Shown: piece after piece, positions 51,436-59,650 of the stretch
How the letters are laid out: each line of letters begins with the position of its first letter
Numbering within the stretch: position 1 is the stretch's first letter
Source: Acinetobacter higginsii
Lineage (GTDB): Bacteria > Pseudomonadota > Gammaproteobacteria > Pseudomonadales > Moraxellaceae
DNA: 64,000 nt
NCBI RefSeq assembly: GCF_000369525.1
Contig: NZ_KB850073.1
Coordinates: 186,001 to 250,000 of the forward strand
Direction of reading: 5' to 3'
Translations under genes and position numbers: made by a program
The notes under the pieces: model-generated
Database searches by the model: none
Seen by the model: only the letters and a program-made list of their open reading frames with translations
What the model was told of the DNA's origin: nothing

Positions 51436-51720
51436 TGTGCGAAATACGAGACTCGGAAATGTCGTTCACAACCTGAGCAAGCCAAAGCGACTGAAGCTTT
51501 GGTGAAGCGCAAGAACGAGGAAGTGAACCTTGCGGAGCTTCAATCGCTCCTCATGTGAATGACAATGGTTTTGCCTACTTTTGCCAAAACACTTGCGAAG
51601 CTTTAAACGCTTCTCAGGTCGAACCTGAACAAAGTTGAAATATATTTCAACTAAAGTGCAAGGCGTAGTGGTTTATCCAATAATTAGGTGAGAATACAGC
51701 AAGACTCTGTTGAGAAAATT
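51436..51720. repeat. Dispersed intergenic repeat, copy B, with hairpin inserts
   Basis: This 335-bp gap after the antiporter holds no gene. It shares ACTCGGAAA-x-GTC...CAACCTG (51451-51475) and GAATGACAATGGTTTTGCCT (51557 onward), AGGTCGAACC, GGTTTATCC and AAGACTCTG with copy A at 29545-29750. Between the shared blocks are extra palindromes absent from copy A: CCAAAGC...GCTTTGG, CGCAAG...CTTGCG, GAAGC...GCTTC and GTTGAAAT-AT-ATTTCAAC. Confidence 0.65.
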
Positions 51721-51766
51721 TCTATTTAAATAAGACTTACGCCCAGTGGAAAGATTCATTTAAAAT

Positions 51767-52789
51767 CTAAAGAGATTTTAAAAACTGCTTGGGAGTAACT
51801 CCTGTCCAACGCTTAAACGCCCGCCCAAACGCACTCTGATCGGCATAATTCAGTCGCTCCGCAATCTCAGAAAAAGACTTACCTTGCTGCAAATACAACT
51901 TGCTCTGCTCCAAACGATACTGGTCAAGTACATCCTGAAAATTCAGTTCATGGGCTTTGAGCTGACGTTGTAGCGTTCGTTCCGAACAATGTAGACGCTT
52001 CGCCACATAACTTTGCAACACCTCTTCCTGCTGCAATAAACCTTGCTCGATAAAGCCATGTATCTTTTGGCGGAATTGCTGCTGTTGGATTTCAAAAGAA
52101 CTCACACTATTCAATGAATGCTGCGCTTGAGTAGATAAGACTTGGTTCAGTTGCAGGTCTGCGGCAATACTTTTTGCCTTTAAAATTTGATTGGAAAAAC
52201 GGATCGCATATTGCCCCTGCTGGATCTGAATCGGACAACCATAAAATTTTTCAAAATGATAAAGCGCGGTATGCGGTGCATAGCCAAATTGGATCATCTG
52301 CGGTGGTACTAAAGCATCCTGCACAATCGATTGTGCAATTTTAAAGATTAAGGCCAGATTGAGTTCATACATTTCCCGATAATCGCTATAGGATGCACTC
52401 CAAACAATTTGAATATATTCAGAAAACTGCTGTACATCGAGTTGTTCTAAATTGGTTTGTTTAAACACCAACGAATAATAACGTTGTAATAATTGCAGTG
52501 CCTGTTGTAGATCAATACTGGTCGATGCCAAATAACCCATCAAACCCAAATCTTGTAGATTGGCATGCTCGGCCAATACCAAAGTAATCGGACGAGTGAA
52601 GTGTGGCTGAGCAGCCTGTAGCAACAAGGCATAGCGCTCGACATCAAAGTCACGCTCATCGGGATTTTCCAAACAGGCCTGAAAGGCTTGCCAAAGTTCA
52701 GGCGCAACAACTTTAGACAAATCAATTTGTTCTTGCTGTAAAACACGATTAAACAAACGCAAATATCCAATAATTATTTTAACTGACAT
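51767..52789 (-). CDS. AraC-family transcriptional regulator
   Basis: This 340-residue regulator has the Arabinose_bd-type N-terminal ligand domain (LGLMGYLASTSIDLQQALQLLQRYYSL) and a C-terminal AraC domain, SYVAKRLHCSERTLQRQL and SFSEIAERLNYADQSAFGRAFKRWTGVTPKQF. It is divergent by 116 bp from the metal-dependent hydrolase gene and probably controls it. Its architecture is the same as the AraC protein at 24358-25371, which is likewise divergent from a lipid-metabolism gene. Confidence 0.9.
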   Translation of the reverse strand: MSVKIIIGYLRLFNRVLQQEQIDLSKVVAPELWQAFQACLENPDERDFDVERYALLLQAAQPHFTRPITLVLAEHANLQDLGLMGYLASTSIDLQQALQLLQRYYSLVFKQTNLEQLDVQQFSEYIQIVWSASYSDYREMYELNLALIFKIAQSIVQDALVPPQMIQFGYAPHTALYHFEKFYGCPIQIQQGQYAIRFSNQILKAKSIAADLQLNQVLSTQAQHSLNSVSSFEIQQQQFRQKIHGFIEQGLLQQEEVLQSYVAKRLHCSERTLQRQLKAHELNFQDVLDQYRLEQSKLYLQQGKSFSEIAERLNYADQSAFGRAFKRWTGVTPKQFLKSL

Positions 52790-52905
52790 ACGCCAATCTC
52801 ATCCTGATCTGTCGTTATTTGTATAAAACTTGGCTGTAACTGTCAAAACATTTCATCGGACTTTTTCCATACTGAGTGCATGAAGAAAAACAAGGAATAG
52901 TCAAG

Positions 52906-53781
52906 ATGAATGCACATGTTTCCTATCAAGTTGATCCCGTTGTCAGAACCAAATTGGACTTCCACCTCGACCAAGCACCGCGCTTCTGGTTCGGTGGTGA
53001 TCCATTCCGTACCCGCATGTTTGATGCTTTAAGCCTCACCTTCCCTGATGGCGAGCGTTACTTTATTGAATGTGTCCGTTTATTCCGTGACAAAATTGAT
53101 GATCCAGACTTGCAGGAACGTGTTGCTGATTTTATCCGTCAGGAAGCACAACATGGCATTGCGCACGACAAAATGAACCAAGTCATGAAAGATCAAGGCA
53201 TGCCTGTAGATCAATTCACCACGCGTTTAAAGAAAATTTTTAGATTTGAACTCAAGAATCGTTCTCCGCAATACAACATTGCCATGACCGCAGCAGCCGA
53301 GCATTTAACTGCGCTAATGGCCGATACTTTCTATAGCAAAAAAGAAACGTTGGCAGAAGCTGATCCTTTTGTCCGTGCACTTTTTGCATGGCATGCGATT
53401 GAAGAAATGGAGCATCGCGATGTGGCTTTTGATGTGATGCGCGAAGTCGGTGAAGTGCCTGAAGCAACCCGTCGCTTTGCCTTGGTATTCACCACAGTGA
53501 TGATGTTTGGTTTTACTCTATATCGTACCGATGTGATGCTCAAAACCGATGGTTTTAATCTAAGACAACGTTTTGATATGGCACGTAAAGGTTTGCCTTG
53601 GTTCTTTGGTCGTAACGGTATTTTAACCGCGAAAAGAGCGCAATATAGCGACTGGTTTAAAAAAGATTTCCATCCAAATCAACATCCTGTTATTCGCCAA
53701 TATGATGTCTGGATTGATACTTTAGCTAAAACCAATGATCCGATTGCTGCGGGTGAAGCTTTTTGGCAGGCAGGGCTTTAG
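52906..53781 (+). CDS. Metal-dependent hydrolase (PF10118 type)
   Basis: The 291-residue protein belongs to a family annotated as predicted metal-dependent hydrolases (COG3687). Multiple His/Glu pairs typical of a di-iron or metal helix bundle are seen: RQEAQHGIAHDKMN, MTAAAEHLTALMADTF and FAWHAIEEMEHRDVAFDV. This E-x-x-H pattern resembles ferritin-like oxygenases as much as hydrolases, so the biochemical activity is open. AAGGA supports the ATG at 52906. The divergent AraC regulator and a downstream terminator mark a single-gene unit. Confidence 0.83.
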   Translation: MNAHVSYQVDPVVRTKLDFHLDQAPRFWFGGDPFRTRMFDALSLTFPDGERYFIECVRLFRDKIDDPDLQERVADFIRQEAQHGIAHDKMNQVMKDQGMPVDQFTTRLKKIFRFELKNRSPQYNIAMTAAAEHLTALMADTFYSKKETLAEADPFVRALFAWHAIEEMEHRDVAFDVMREVGEVPEATRRFALVFTTVMMFGFTLYRTDVMLKTDGFNLRQRFDMARKGLPWFFGRNGILTAKRAQYSDWFKKDFHPNQHPVIRQYDVWIDTLAKTNDPIAAGEAFWQAGL

Positions 53782-53800
53782 TTCATTATTAGACATAAAG

Positions 53801-53831
53801 AAATCCCCTTCCAATTGAGGGGATTTTTTCT
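53801..53831. terminator. Bidirectional terminator
   Basis: AAATCCCCT (53801-53809) pairs with AGGGGATTT (53818-53826), followed by T6. It separates two convergent genes. Confidence 0.9.
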
Positions 53832-53839
53832 TTCACTCG

Positions 53840-54847
53840 CTACCACTTCGCATAATGCTGTTCTAACAAACCATATTCATTATCTAATGACACCAATTCA
53901 ACCTGTTCATGGGCAACCGTCCCACTAACTTTGGCTTGCCATTGATTAAATTGGCTGCCGATCAACCGTAAATTAATATTTTCAAAACGACACCAGCCTG
54001 TTTTCACCATCAAATTCAAACATCCACCCAAAGAACGAATCGACCAAGTGTTTTCATTTTGCTGTTCAAATAAAACATCCGTCAGTGGAAACAAACGACC
54101 ATTCACCCATAAGGCATTTTCATTACCAAAACTTTCATTGACTCCTGAAGCCAGATTAAGGCCAATCCGACGGTCCTGCGCATCACGGAACTGGCAAGAC
54201 AACCAAAACCAAGCTGTTTCAGGGCGCAAAAAACCACAGGTATCATCCAAAGCTGCAAGACTCTGCGCATTAAATTCAATCTGTTGTCGATCAGGGCTAA
54301 TAAAGAATCCCTCAACCGCCAATGTGGTTTGCTTCTGGGTATAAGTCCAGCCATTAATTCCCGTCGGGCTACACAAACTTAAGGCATCCGTACCTGCACA
54401 AAAAATTCGGGCTTTCAATTGTACTTCACCATGTTTGGTCACTTGAATGTAGCGCACCCCATTGGCATGCTGCATATCGAATTGATAAGCGGATTTTTTA
54501 AACGAACTTTGGCTAAATAAGGGTTGCTCGTCGAGTTGTGTTTTTAACGCTAAAGGTTGAATCGCATTCCATTCAATCACTTTTTTAGATTGATGGTCGT
54601 AGACATAGAAAAAACCATGACCTGCCCAAGATAAATCGACAATCGCAACCCCAATACTGTAATGCTCATGCTGCAAACCACAGAATTTAAATTTTTTATA
54701 TTTAAGTTGTTTGCGCCAGCCTGTTAGCACCTGCCCAAAAGGCGTTTTATAAATATAGTCGTCCAGATTAATCCGCGAAGGGACTTGCTCAAAACGTCCA
54801 TAACGCGGTTGACCATTGGCTTGTATCAAATCCATTTTATATTCCAT
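53840..54847 (-). CDS. DUF2804 family protein
   Basis: This 335-residue protein fits the DUF2804 family, whose members are of unknown function. Recognisable segments are GWRKQLKYKKFKFCGLQHEHYSIGVAIVDLSWAGHGFFYVYD near the N-terminus and TGINGWTYTQKQ, RIGLNLASGVNE and WVNGRLFPL later. It has no signal peptide or membrane helix. The pattern of Trp-rich beta strands suggests a lipocalin-like or beta-sandwich fold, which is inference. A possible second start (Met at codon 5) exists. Confidence 0.85.
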   Translation of the reverse strand: MEYKMDLIQANGQPRYGRFEQVPSRINLDDYIYKTPFGQVLTGWRKQLKYKKFKFCGLQHEHYSIGVAIVDLSWAGHGFFYVYDHQSKKVIEWNAIQPLALKTQLDEQPLFSQSSFKKSAYQFDMQHANGVRYIQVTKHGEVQLKARIFCAGTDALSLCSPTGINGWTYTQKQTTLAVEGFFISPDRQQIEFNAQSLAALDDTCGFLRPETAWFWLSCQFRDAQDRRIGLNLASGVNESFGNENALWVNGRLFPLTDVLFEQQNENTWSIRSLGGCLNLMVKTGWCRFENINLRLIGSQFNQWQAKVSGTVAHEQVELVSLDNEYGLLEQHYAKW

Positions 54848-55048
54848 GATTGCTAGGTCGCATCTACGCCCATAATAGACTGTAAGTGATCAAATTTACT
54901 ACTATTTTTATATAAATAACTGCAACGAAATTCACATTTTACCGGATAAATCCAAGCCCTTAATGGACTTTTTTAGCTCACAATTTCATCAAATATTCAT
55001 ACAGACCTTTTATTTTAAAAAACAATCTTATACCACTCGATCAAAACC

Positions 55049-56827
55049 ATGATGACTCAACGACTATTAAAAGCAAACGTGCTCTGTCTCATGATGCTTG
55101 CTTTAACAGCTTGTAACGACAATGATGACAATAACGAGACACCGACCGTTGAACGTAAAAATCAGAATATCAACATTCTCGCCTTCAATGATTTTCACGG
55201 TAATTTAGAACCACCAAAACGTTTCATTGAAGCAGATGATCCAACTGATAACAGTAAAACCGTACGTATTCCTGTGGGTGGAGTCAGTTATTTTGCTGAC
55301 GCAATTAAAAAGCTACGTGCGCAATATCCAAACAATGCAGTGGTTTCAGCAGGCGACTTGATTAGTGCTTCACCACTCACGTCCTCGTTGTTCTTGGACG
55401 AACCCACTATTGAAGCCATGAATGATATTCAGATTGATTTCAATGCGGTCGGTAATCATGAATTTGACCGTGGTACAGATGAATTACGTCGTTTGCAAAA
55501 TGGTGGCTGTCAGCAATATACCAGTGCAAAACCCTGCCAGATCAATCCAAAATTTGAGGGTGCCAAATTCAATTTCTTGGCTGCCAATGTCTCAATGAAG
55601 GCTGATCCCAAGAAAACCCTATTCCCTGCTTATAAAGTCAAAACCTATGGTGGCATTCCTGTTGCCTTTATCGGGATGACCCTGAAAGCGACACCAAGCA
55701 TCGTATCCGCGGCGGGCATCAAAGATGTCGATTTCCATGACGAAGCAGATACTGTGAATGCCTTGATTCCTGAGTTAAAAAAACAAGGGATTGAAGCGAT
55801 TGTGGTGGTGGTGCATGAAGGTGTAGCGCCTAGTACCAAGTTTAATAAAAAAACCTGTGATGGCCTCAGTGGCCCATTACTCGGTATCTTAGATCGCTTA
55901 GATCCTGCAGTCGATGTGGTGGTTTCTGGCCACACGCATCAATCTTATATCTGTGACTATGCCACCAAGAATCCACAAAAACCGTTTTTACTCACTTCTG
56001 CTGGTCAATATGGTACAGCCATTACCAACATCCAATTAGAACTGGATGGCAAAACAGGTGATGTGATTAAGAAAGATGCCAAACAAGTTCCGATTCAAAG
56101 TGAAGCCTATAGCTCTGGTTCAACCACAGTGAACTTGACGGATCTATACGAAAAATTTAATAAAACCCCAAGCATTGAGGCGATTCTGGATAAATATCGC
56201 CAAGCCGTCACCACCATTTCAGCCCGTGTGGTCGGTACAGCCAATGGTGTCATTAATCGTAATGCCACCGAAAGTGGTGAAAGTCCACTCGGTAATTTAA
56301 TTGCCGATGCACAACAAGCGATGGCACTAACAGCAAGTAATCAAGGTTCTGACTTTACCTTGATGAACCCTGGTGGTGTCCGTGCTGATTTGTTGGTAAA
56401 TAGCAGTAATAAGATCACCTTTGGTGATGTCTTTACCGTTCAGCCATTCGGCAATTCAATTGTGACGCTAAGCCTAACAGGCAAACAGATTCGTGATGTG
56501 TTAGAACAGCAATGGTCAGGTGCAAACGCAGCCACAGTTCGTATCTTACAGCCATCCAAAGAGTTCAGTTATTCATATAAGAAAGACAACTCGACTTCAC
56601 CACGTGCCAGCAATATCTTGGTTGCAGGACAAGCGCTGAATGATAGCAAGGTTTACCGTGTGACGGTCAACAGCTTCCTCGCGGATGGCGGTGATAACTT
56701 CACGGTATTAAAAGAAGGTAAAAATCCAGTCGGTGGCGGACAAGATATCGATGCCTTAGAAAAGTATGTAGTGCAGCATTCTCCACTGACGGCACCTAAA
56801 ACCGATCGAATCAAACTGGTTCCTTAA
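55049..56827 (+). CDS. Lipoprotein 5'-nucleotidase / bifunctional metallophosphatase
   Basis: This 592-residue enzyme of the UshA family hydrolyses periplasmic nucleotides or related phosphate esters. The lipoprotein signal ends in LMMLALTAC (Cys22). The metallophosphatase motifs are FNDFHGN, SAGDLISASP, VGNHEFDRG, VVVHEGV and VVSGHTHQS. The C-terminal substrate domain has SPLGNLIADAQ, MNPGGVRADL and FGNSIV, followed by ADGGDNF. It lacks UshA's soluble periplasmic form because of the lipid anchor. It is monocistronic with a terminator. Confidence 0.93.
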   Translation: MMTQRLLKANVLCLMMLALTACNDNDDNNETPTVERKNQNINILAFNDFHGNLEPPKRFIEADDPTDNSKTVRIPVGGVSYFADAIKKLRAQYPNNAVVSAGDLISASPLTSSLFLDEPTIEAMNDIQIDFNAVGNHEFDRGTDELRRLQNGGCQQYTSAKPCQINPKFEGAKFNFLAANVSMKADPKKTLFPAYKVKTYGGIPVAFIGMTLKATPSIVSAAGIKDVDFHDEADTVNALIPELKKQGIEAIVVVVHEGVAPSTKFNKKTCDGLSGPLLGILDRLDPAVDVVVSGHTHQSYICDYATKNPQKPFLLTSAGQYGTAITNIQLELDGKTGDVIKKDAKQVPIQSEAYSSGSTTVNLTDLYEKFNKTPSIEAILDKYRQAVTTISARVVGTANGVINRNATESGESPLGNLIADAQQAMALTASNQGSDFTLMNPGGVRADLLVNSSNKITFGDVFTVQPFGNSIVTLSLTGKQIRDVLEQQWSGANAATVRILQPSKEFSYSYKKDNSTSPRASNILVAGQALNDSKVYRVTVNSFLADGGDNFTVLKEGKNPVGGGQDIDALEKYVVQHSPLTAPKTDRIKLVP

Positions 56828-56842
56828 CTATATACGCAATAA

Positions 56843-56876
56843 AAAAACAGGGAAGCAATTGCTTCCCTGTTTTCAT
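56843..56876. terminator. Bidirectional terminator
   Basis: A 30-base perfect palindrome (56843-56872) with flanking A and T runs lies between the convergent nucleotidase and DUF1543 genes. Confidence 0.92.
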
Positions 56877-56888
56877 TTTATCTGTCGA

Positions 56889-57401
56889 TTAATCCAAGGT
56901 CAGATAAGTATTTTCCCAAATTGTTGGGCTAAACTCACCTTGAACTAAATGGATATAACGCCCTGCAACATGATCAATTGGAATACAATCATCGACATCC
57001 ACCACACGATCGGTATGCGGTTTATGCCAATCTTGTTCGATAAATTGTTTACCCAACTGTTTTGCAATCACAGCATCTGGTGCAAGCACCAAATGATAGC
57101 GATGTAATTCACCAAAAGTATTCAGTGAATATCCACCTAAGTTGATCAAATATAATTTTTCATCCAAAGCCGACGGTGCGGCATCGGAAAACTGAATTTG
57201 ATAATTCACACCTTGTGATTGAACACCTGAAATCTGTGCCCAAGCATCGATATGTAAGCCTTTCGACTCACCAAACCAAGCTTGTTTGAGCTGAGGTATG
57301 ACTTCAGACAATGATTCACCTATTGCCATTACCACATCATGGACTTCGGTATTGGCTCTAGCATGTCGGCCACCCAACATCACCATAAACAAACTTGGCA
57401 T
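56889..57401 (-). CDS. DUF1543 domain protein
   Basis: This 170-residue protein begins MPSLFMVMLGGRHARANTEVHDVVMAIGESL, the usual opening of DUF1543 proteins (LGG...N.E.HD). HIDAWAQISGV and YLINLGGYSLNTFGELHRYHLV follow. The two halves look like a duplicated small alpha/beta unit. The function is unknown. It lies ten bases after trpB on the same strand and could be in the trpF-trpB transcription unit. Confidence 0.88.
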   Translation of the reverse strand: MPSLFMVMLGGRHARANTEVHDVVMAIGESLSEVIPQLKQAWFGESKGLHIDAWAQISGVQSQGVNYQIQFSDAAPSALDEKLYLINLGGYSLNTFGELHRYHLVLAPDAVIAKQLGKQFIEQDWHKPHTDRVVDVDDCIPIDHVAGRYIHLVQGEFSPTIWENTYLTLD

Positions 57402-57410
57402 TGTAAAAAC

Positions 57411-58640
57411 TTACATCTCGACCATTTCAACGCCATCAATACGCGCAACCGTCATCAAGTCTTTATCACCACGGCCTGAAACCGTTGCAATAATGATTTG
57501 ATCTTTCGACATGGTTGGCGCGAGTTTCGTGACATAAGCCATCGCATGTGAACTTTCAAGCGCAGGAATAATCCCTTCGATTTGAGTGAGATCACGGAAA
57601 CCTTGTAATGCTTCATCATCATTGATTGGCACATATTCAACACGGTTCATGTCTTTCAGGAAACTATGCTCAGGCCCAACACCTGGATAGTCCAGACCCG
57701 CTGAAATACTATGTGTTTCAATGATCTGACCTTGCTCATCAGACATCAAATAGGTACGGTTGCCATGTAACACCCCCACATGGCCTGCATTTAATGGCGC
57801 AGAGTGTTTACCTGTTTCGATGCCATAACCTGCAGCTTCAACACCGTACATTTTCACGTCTTGATCATTCAGGAATGGATAGAACAAGCCCATCGCATTT
57901 GAACCACCACCTACACAAGCCACAAGAGCATCAGGTAAACGCCCTGCTTGTTGCTGGATTTGTTGACGCGCTTCACGACCAATAATTGACTGGAAATCGC
58001 GAACAAGCTGCGGATATGGATGTGGGCCAGCCACCGTACCAATCACATAATAGGTGCTATCCACATTGGTGACCCAATCACGCATTGCTTCGTTCATGGC
58101 ATCTTTCAAAGTTTTTGAACCGCTTTGTACTGGCACAACCGTTGCACCCAACAAACGCATACGGTAGACATTCATAGCCTGACGTTTCACGTCTTCAGCA
58201 CCCATGTACACCACGCATTCCATACCTAAACGTGCCGCAATAGTTGCGGTCGCCACACCATGCTGACCCGCGCCTGTTTCCGCAATGATGCGCTTCTTAC
58301 CCGACAGCTTTGCCAATAAAGCCTGACCAATCGTGTTATTGACCTTGTGCGAACCAGTATGATTCAAGTCTTCACGTTTCAGGTAAATTTGCGCACCGCC
58401 GAGGTGCTGAGACCATCGTTCAGCATAATAAAGTGGACTAGGACGACCAACATAGAACGCAAGATCACGGTCAAACTCTGCCAAGAATTGAGCATCATTC
58501 TTCATACGACCATAAAGACTTTCGAGGTCTTCAAGTGCAGCCATCAGCGTTTCTGATACAAAACGTCCACCATGAATACCGAAATGCCCTTGAGCATCTG
58601 GAAACTGGGTGTAGTCAATCACGTTATTTTGCTGATCCAC
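57411..58640 (-). CDS. trpB: Tryptophan synthase beta chain
   Basis: This PLP enzyme (409 aa) joins indole and serine to make tryptophan. The PLP lysine is in REDLNHTGSHKVNNTIGQ (KREDLNHTGSHK), and the cofactor phosphate loop is CVGGGSNAMG. GAGQHGVATAT and HSISAGLDYPGVGPEHS are signature blocks. The start is the GTG at 58640: AAGGAG lies six bases upstream, whereas the ATG at 58667 has no such signal. The start overlaps the 3' end of trpF by 17 bases, so the two are translationally coupled. Confidence 0.96.
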   Translation of the reverse strand: MDQQNNVIDYTQFPDAQGHFGIHGGRFVSETLMAALEDLESLYGRMKNDAQFLAEFDRDLAFYVGRPSPLYYAERWSQHLGGAQIYLKREDLNHTGSHKVNNTIGQALLAKLSGKKRIIAETGAGQHGVATATIAARLGMECVVYMGAEDVKRQAMNVYRMRLLGATVVPVQSGSKTLKDAMNEAMRDWVTNVDSTYYVIGTVAGPHPYPQLVRDFQSIIGREARQQIQQQAGRLPDALVACVGGGSNAMGLFYPFLNDQDVKMYGVEAAGYGIETGKHSAPLNAGHVGVLHGNRTYLMSDEQGQIIETHSISAGLDYPGVGPEHSFLKDMNRVEYVPINDDEALQGFRDLTQIEGIIPALESSHAMAYVTKLAPTMSKDQIIIATVSGRGDKDLMTVARIDGVEMVEM

Positions 58641-59280
58641 GTTGGACTCCTTGCATAAATTTTTCAATCAGTTGTTGGTCTTTTATACCTTTTGCGGACT
58701 CGACGCCTCCGCTGACATCTACAGCAAATGCCGCTGTAGTATCAATAGCTTCACTGACATTTTCAGGGGTCAACCCACCTGCCAAAATGAGTGGAATATC
58801 TAGTTGGGGAAATTGGGCCCAGTCAAAACTGTGTCCTGTGCCGCCTTTCAGTTCAGGATGCCATGCATCCAACAGCACTGCACTGGCTCCCGCTGCTTGA
58901 TAGCGCTTGATTTCAGCCACAATATCTAAATCGGGTTTGACTTGAATGGCCTTATACCAACGGCGTTTACAGTGTGCTGCAATTAATTGACATTGTTCTG
59001 GCGTTTCATCGCCATGTAGTTGTAATACATCTAAAGGAACGGAATCAAGCACCGTTTGGATTTCTTCAGCACTGGCATTTACAAATAAGCCGACCAACTG
59101 CACATAAGCTGGTACCAGCTTTGCCAAGCTTTGGGCTTGTTCAATACTGACATGTCGTGGACTGGGTGGAAAAAACACAAAACCAATCGCATCTGCCCCT
59201 GCTTCTACAACGGCGTGGATATCTTGTGCTCGGGTAATTCCACAAATCTTGGCGCGGGTTCGCATTTGGCTTTGGCGCAT
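58624..59280 (-). CDS. trpF: Phosphoribosylanthranilate isomerase
   Basis: This TIM-barrel enzyme (218 aa) isomerises phosphoribosylanthranilate in tryptophan synthesis. The catalytic cysteine is in RAKICGITRAQDI (KICGI) and the general acid Asp is in VLLDAWHPELKGGTGHSFDW. FVFFPPSPRHV, VLQLHGDETP and LAGGLTPENV complete the family set. A second in-frame ATG at 59265 (MRTRAKICGI) is possible. It is followed by trpB in an overlapping arrangement. Confidence 0.96.
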   Translation of the reverse strand: MRQSQMRTRAKICGITRAQDIHAVVEAGADAIGFVFFPPSPRHVSIEQAQSLAKLVPAYVQLVGLFVNASAEEIQTVLDSVPLDVLQLHGDETPEQCQLIAAHCKRRWYKAIQVKPDLDIVAEIKRYQAAGASAVLLDAWHPELKGGTGHSFDWAQFPQLDIPLILAGGLTPENVSEAIDTTAAFAVDVSGGVESAKGIKDQQLIEKFMQGVQRGSAK

Positions 59281-59411
59281 GAGCTGTCCAATTTAAACTG
59301 AATATTTTTGAAACTCTCGCATTGTAATGCAATTTGACTTGCTTTGGGCAAAGTTCATTCGGAAATGCAATTGTTTAAAAAACGTTAACACTTTATACTT
59401 TGCGTAATCTT

Positions 59412-59603
59412 GCAACAAGTCTAAAGCAAATTCTTTTGTTTATAGGGAAGTTGGTGTAAATCCAACACTGCCCTCGCAACGGTAACACCGAATCACTCAT
59501 CTCAGCTCAACGCCAAATCACTGCATCGGTATGATGTGGGAAGATGATGAGTAACATCATTCATTTGATGATTATAGTGAAGTCCGGAGACCTGCTTGTT
59601 GTT
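59412..59603 (+). promoter_or_regulatory. Cobalamin (B12) riboswitch
   Basis: The RNA upstream of the BtuB-like receptor carries the conserved riboswitch core GGGAAGTTGGTG (59445-59456), CACTGCCC (59466-59473) and CGCAACGGTA (59475-59484), and the B12 box AAGTCCGGAGACCTGC (59580-59595). P1 is formed by CAACAAG (59413-59419) with CTTGTTG (59595-59601). Binding of adenosylcobalamin is known to repress translation or transcription of such genes. Confidence 0.95.
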
Positions 59604-59617
59604 TATTTCCACATTAT

Positions 59618-59649
59618 CATTCACGACGGGTGAATGTCTGGAGCGACAT
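59618..59649 (+). promoter_or_regulatory. Competing hairpins at the riboswitch expression platform
   Basis: CATTCAC (59618-59624) can pair with GTGAATG (59630-59636), and ATGTC (59634-59638) with GACAT (59645-59649). They share 59634-59636, so only one can form. The second places TGGAG, the btuB ribosome-binding site, in its loop. This suggests translational control. Confidence 0.55.
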
Positions 59650-59650
59650 C

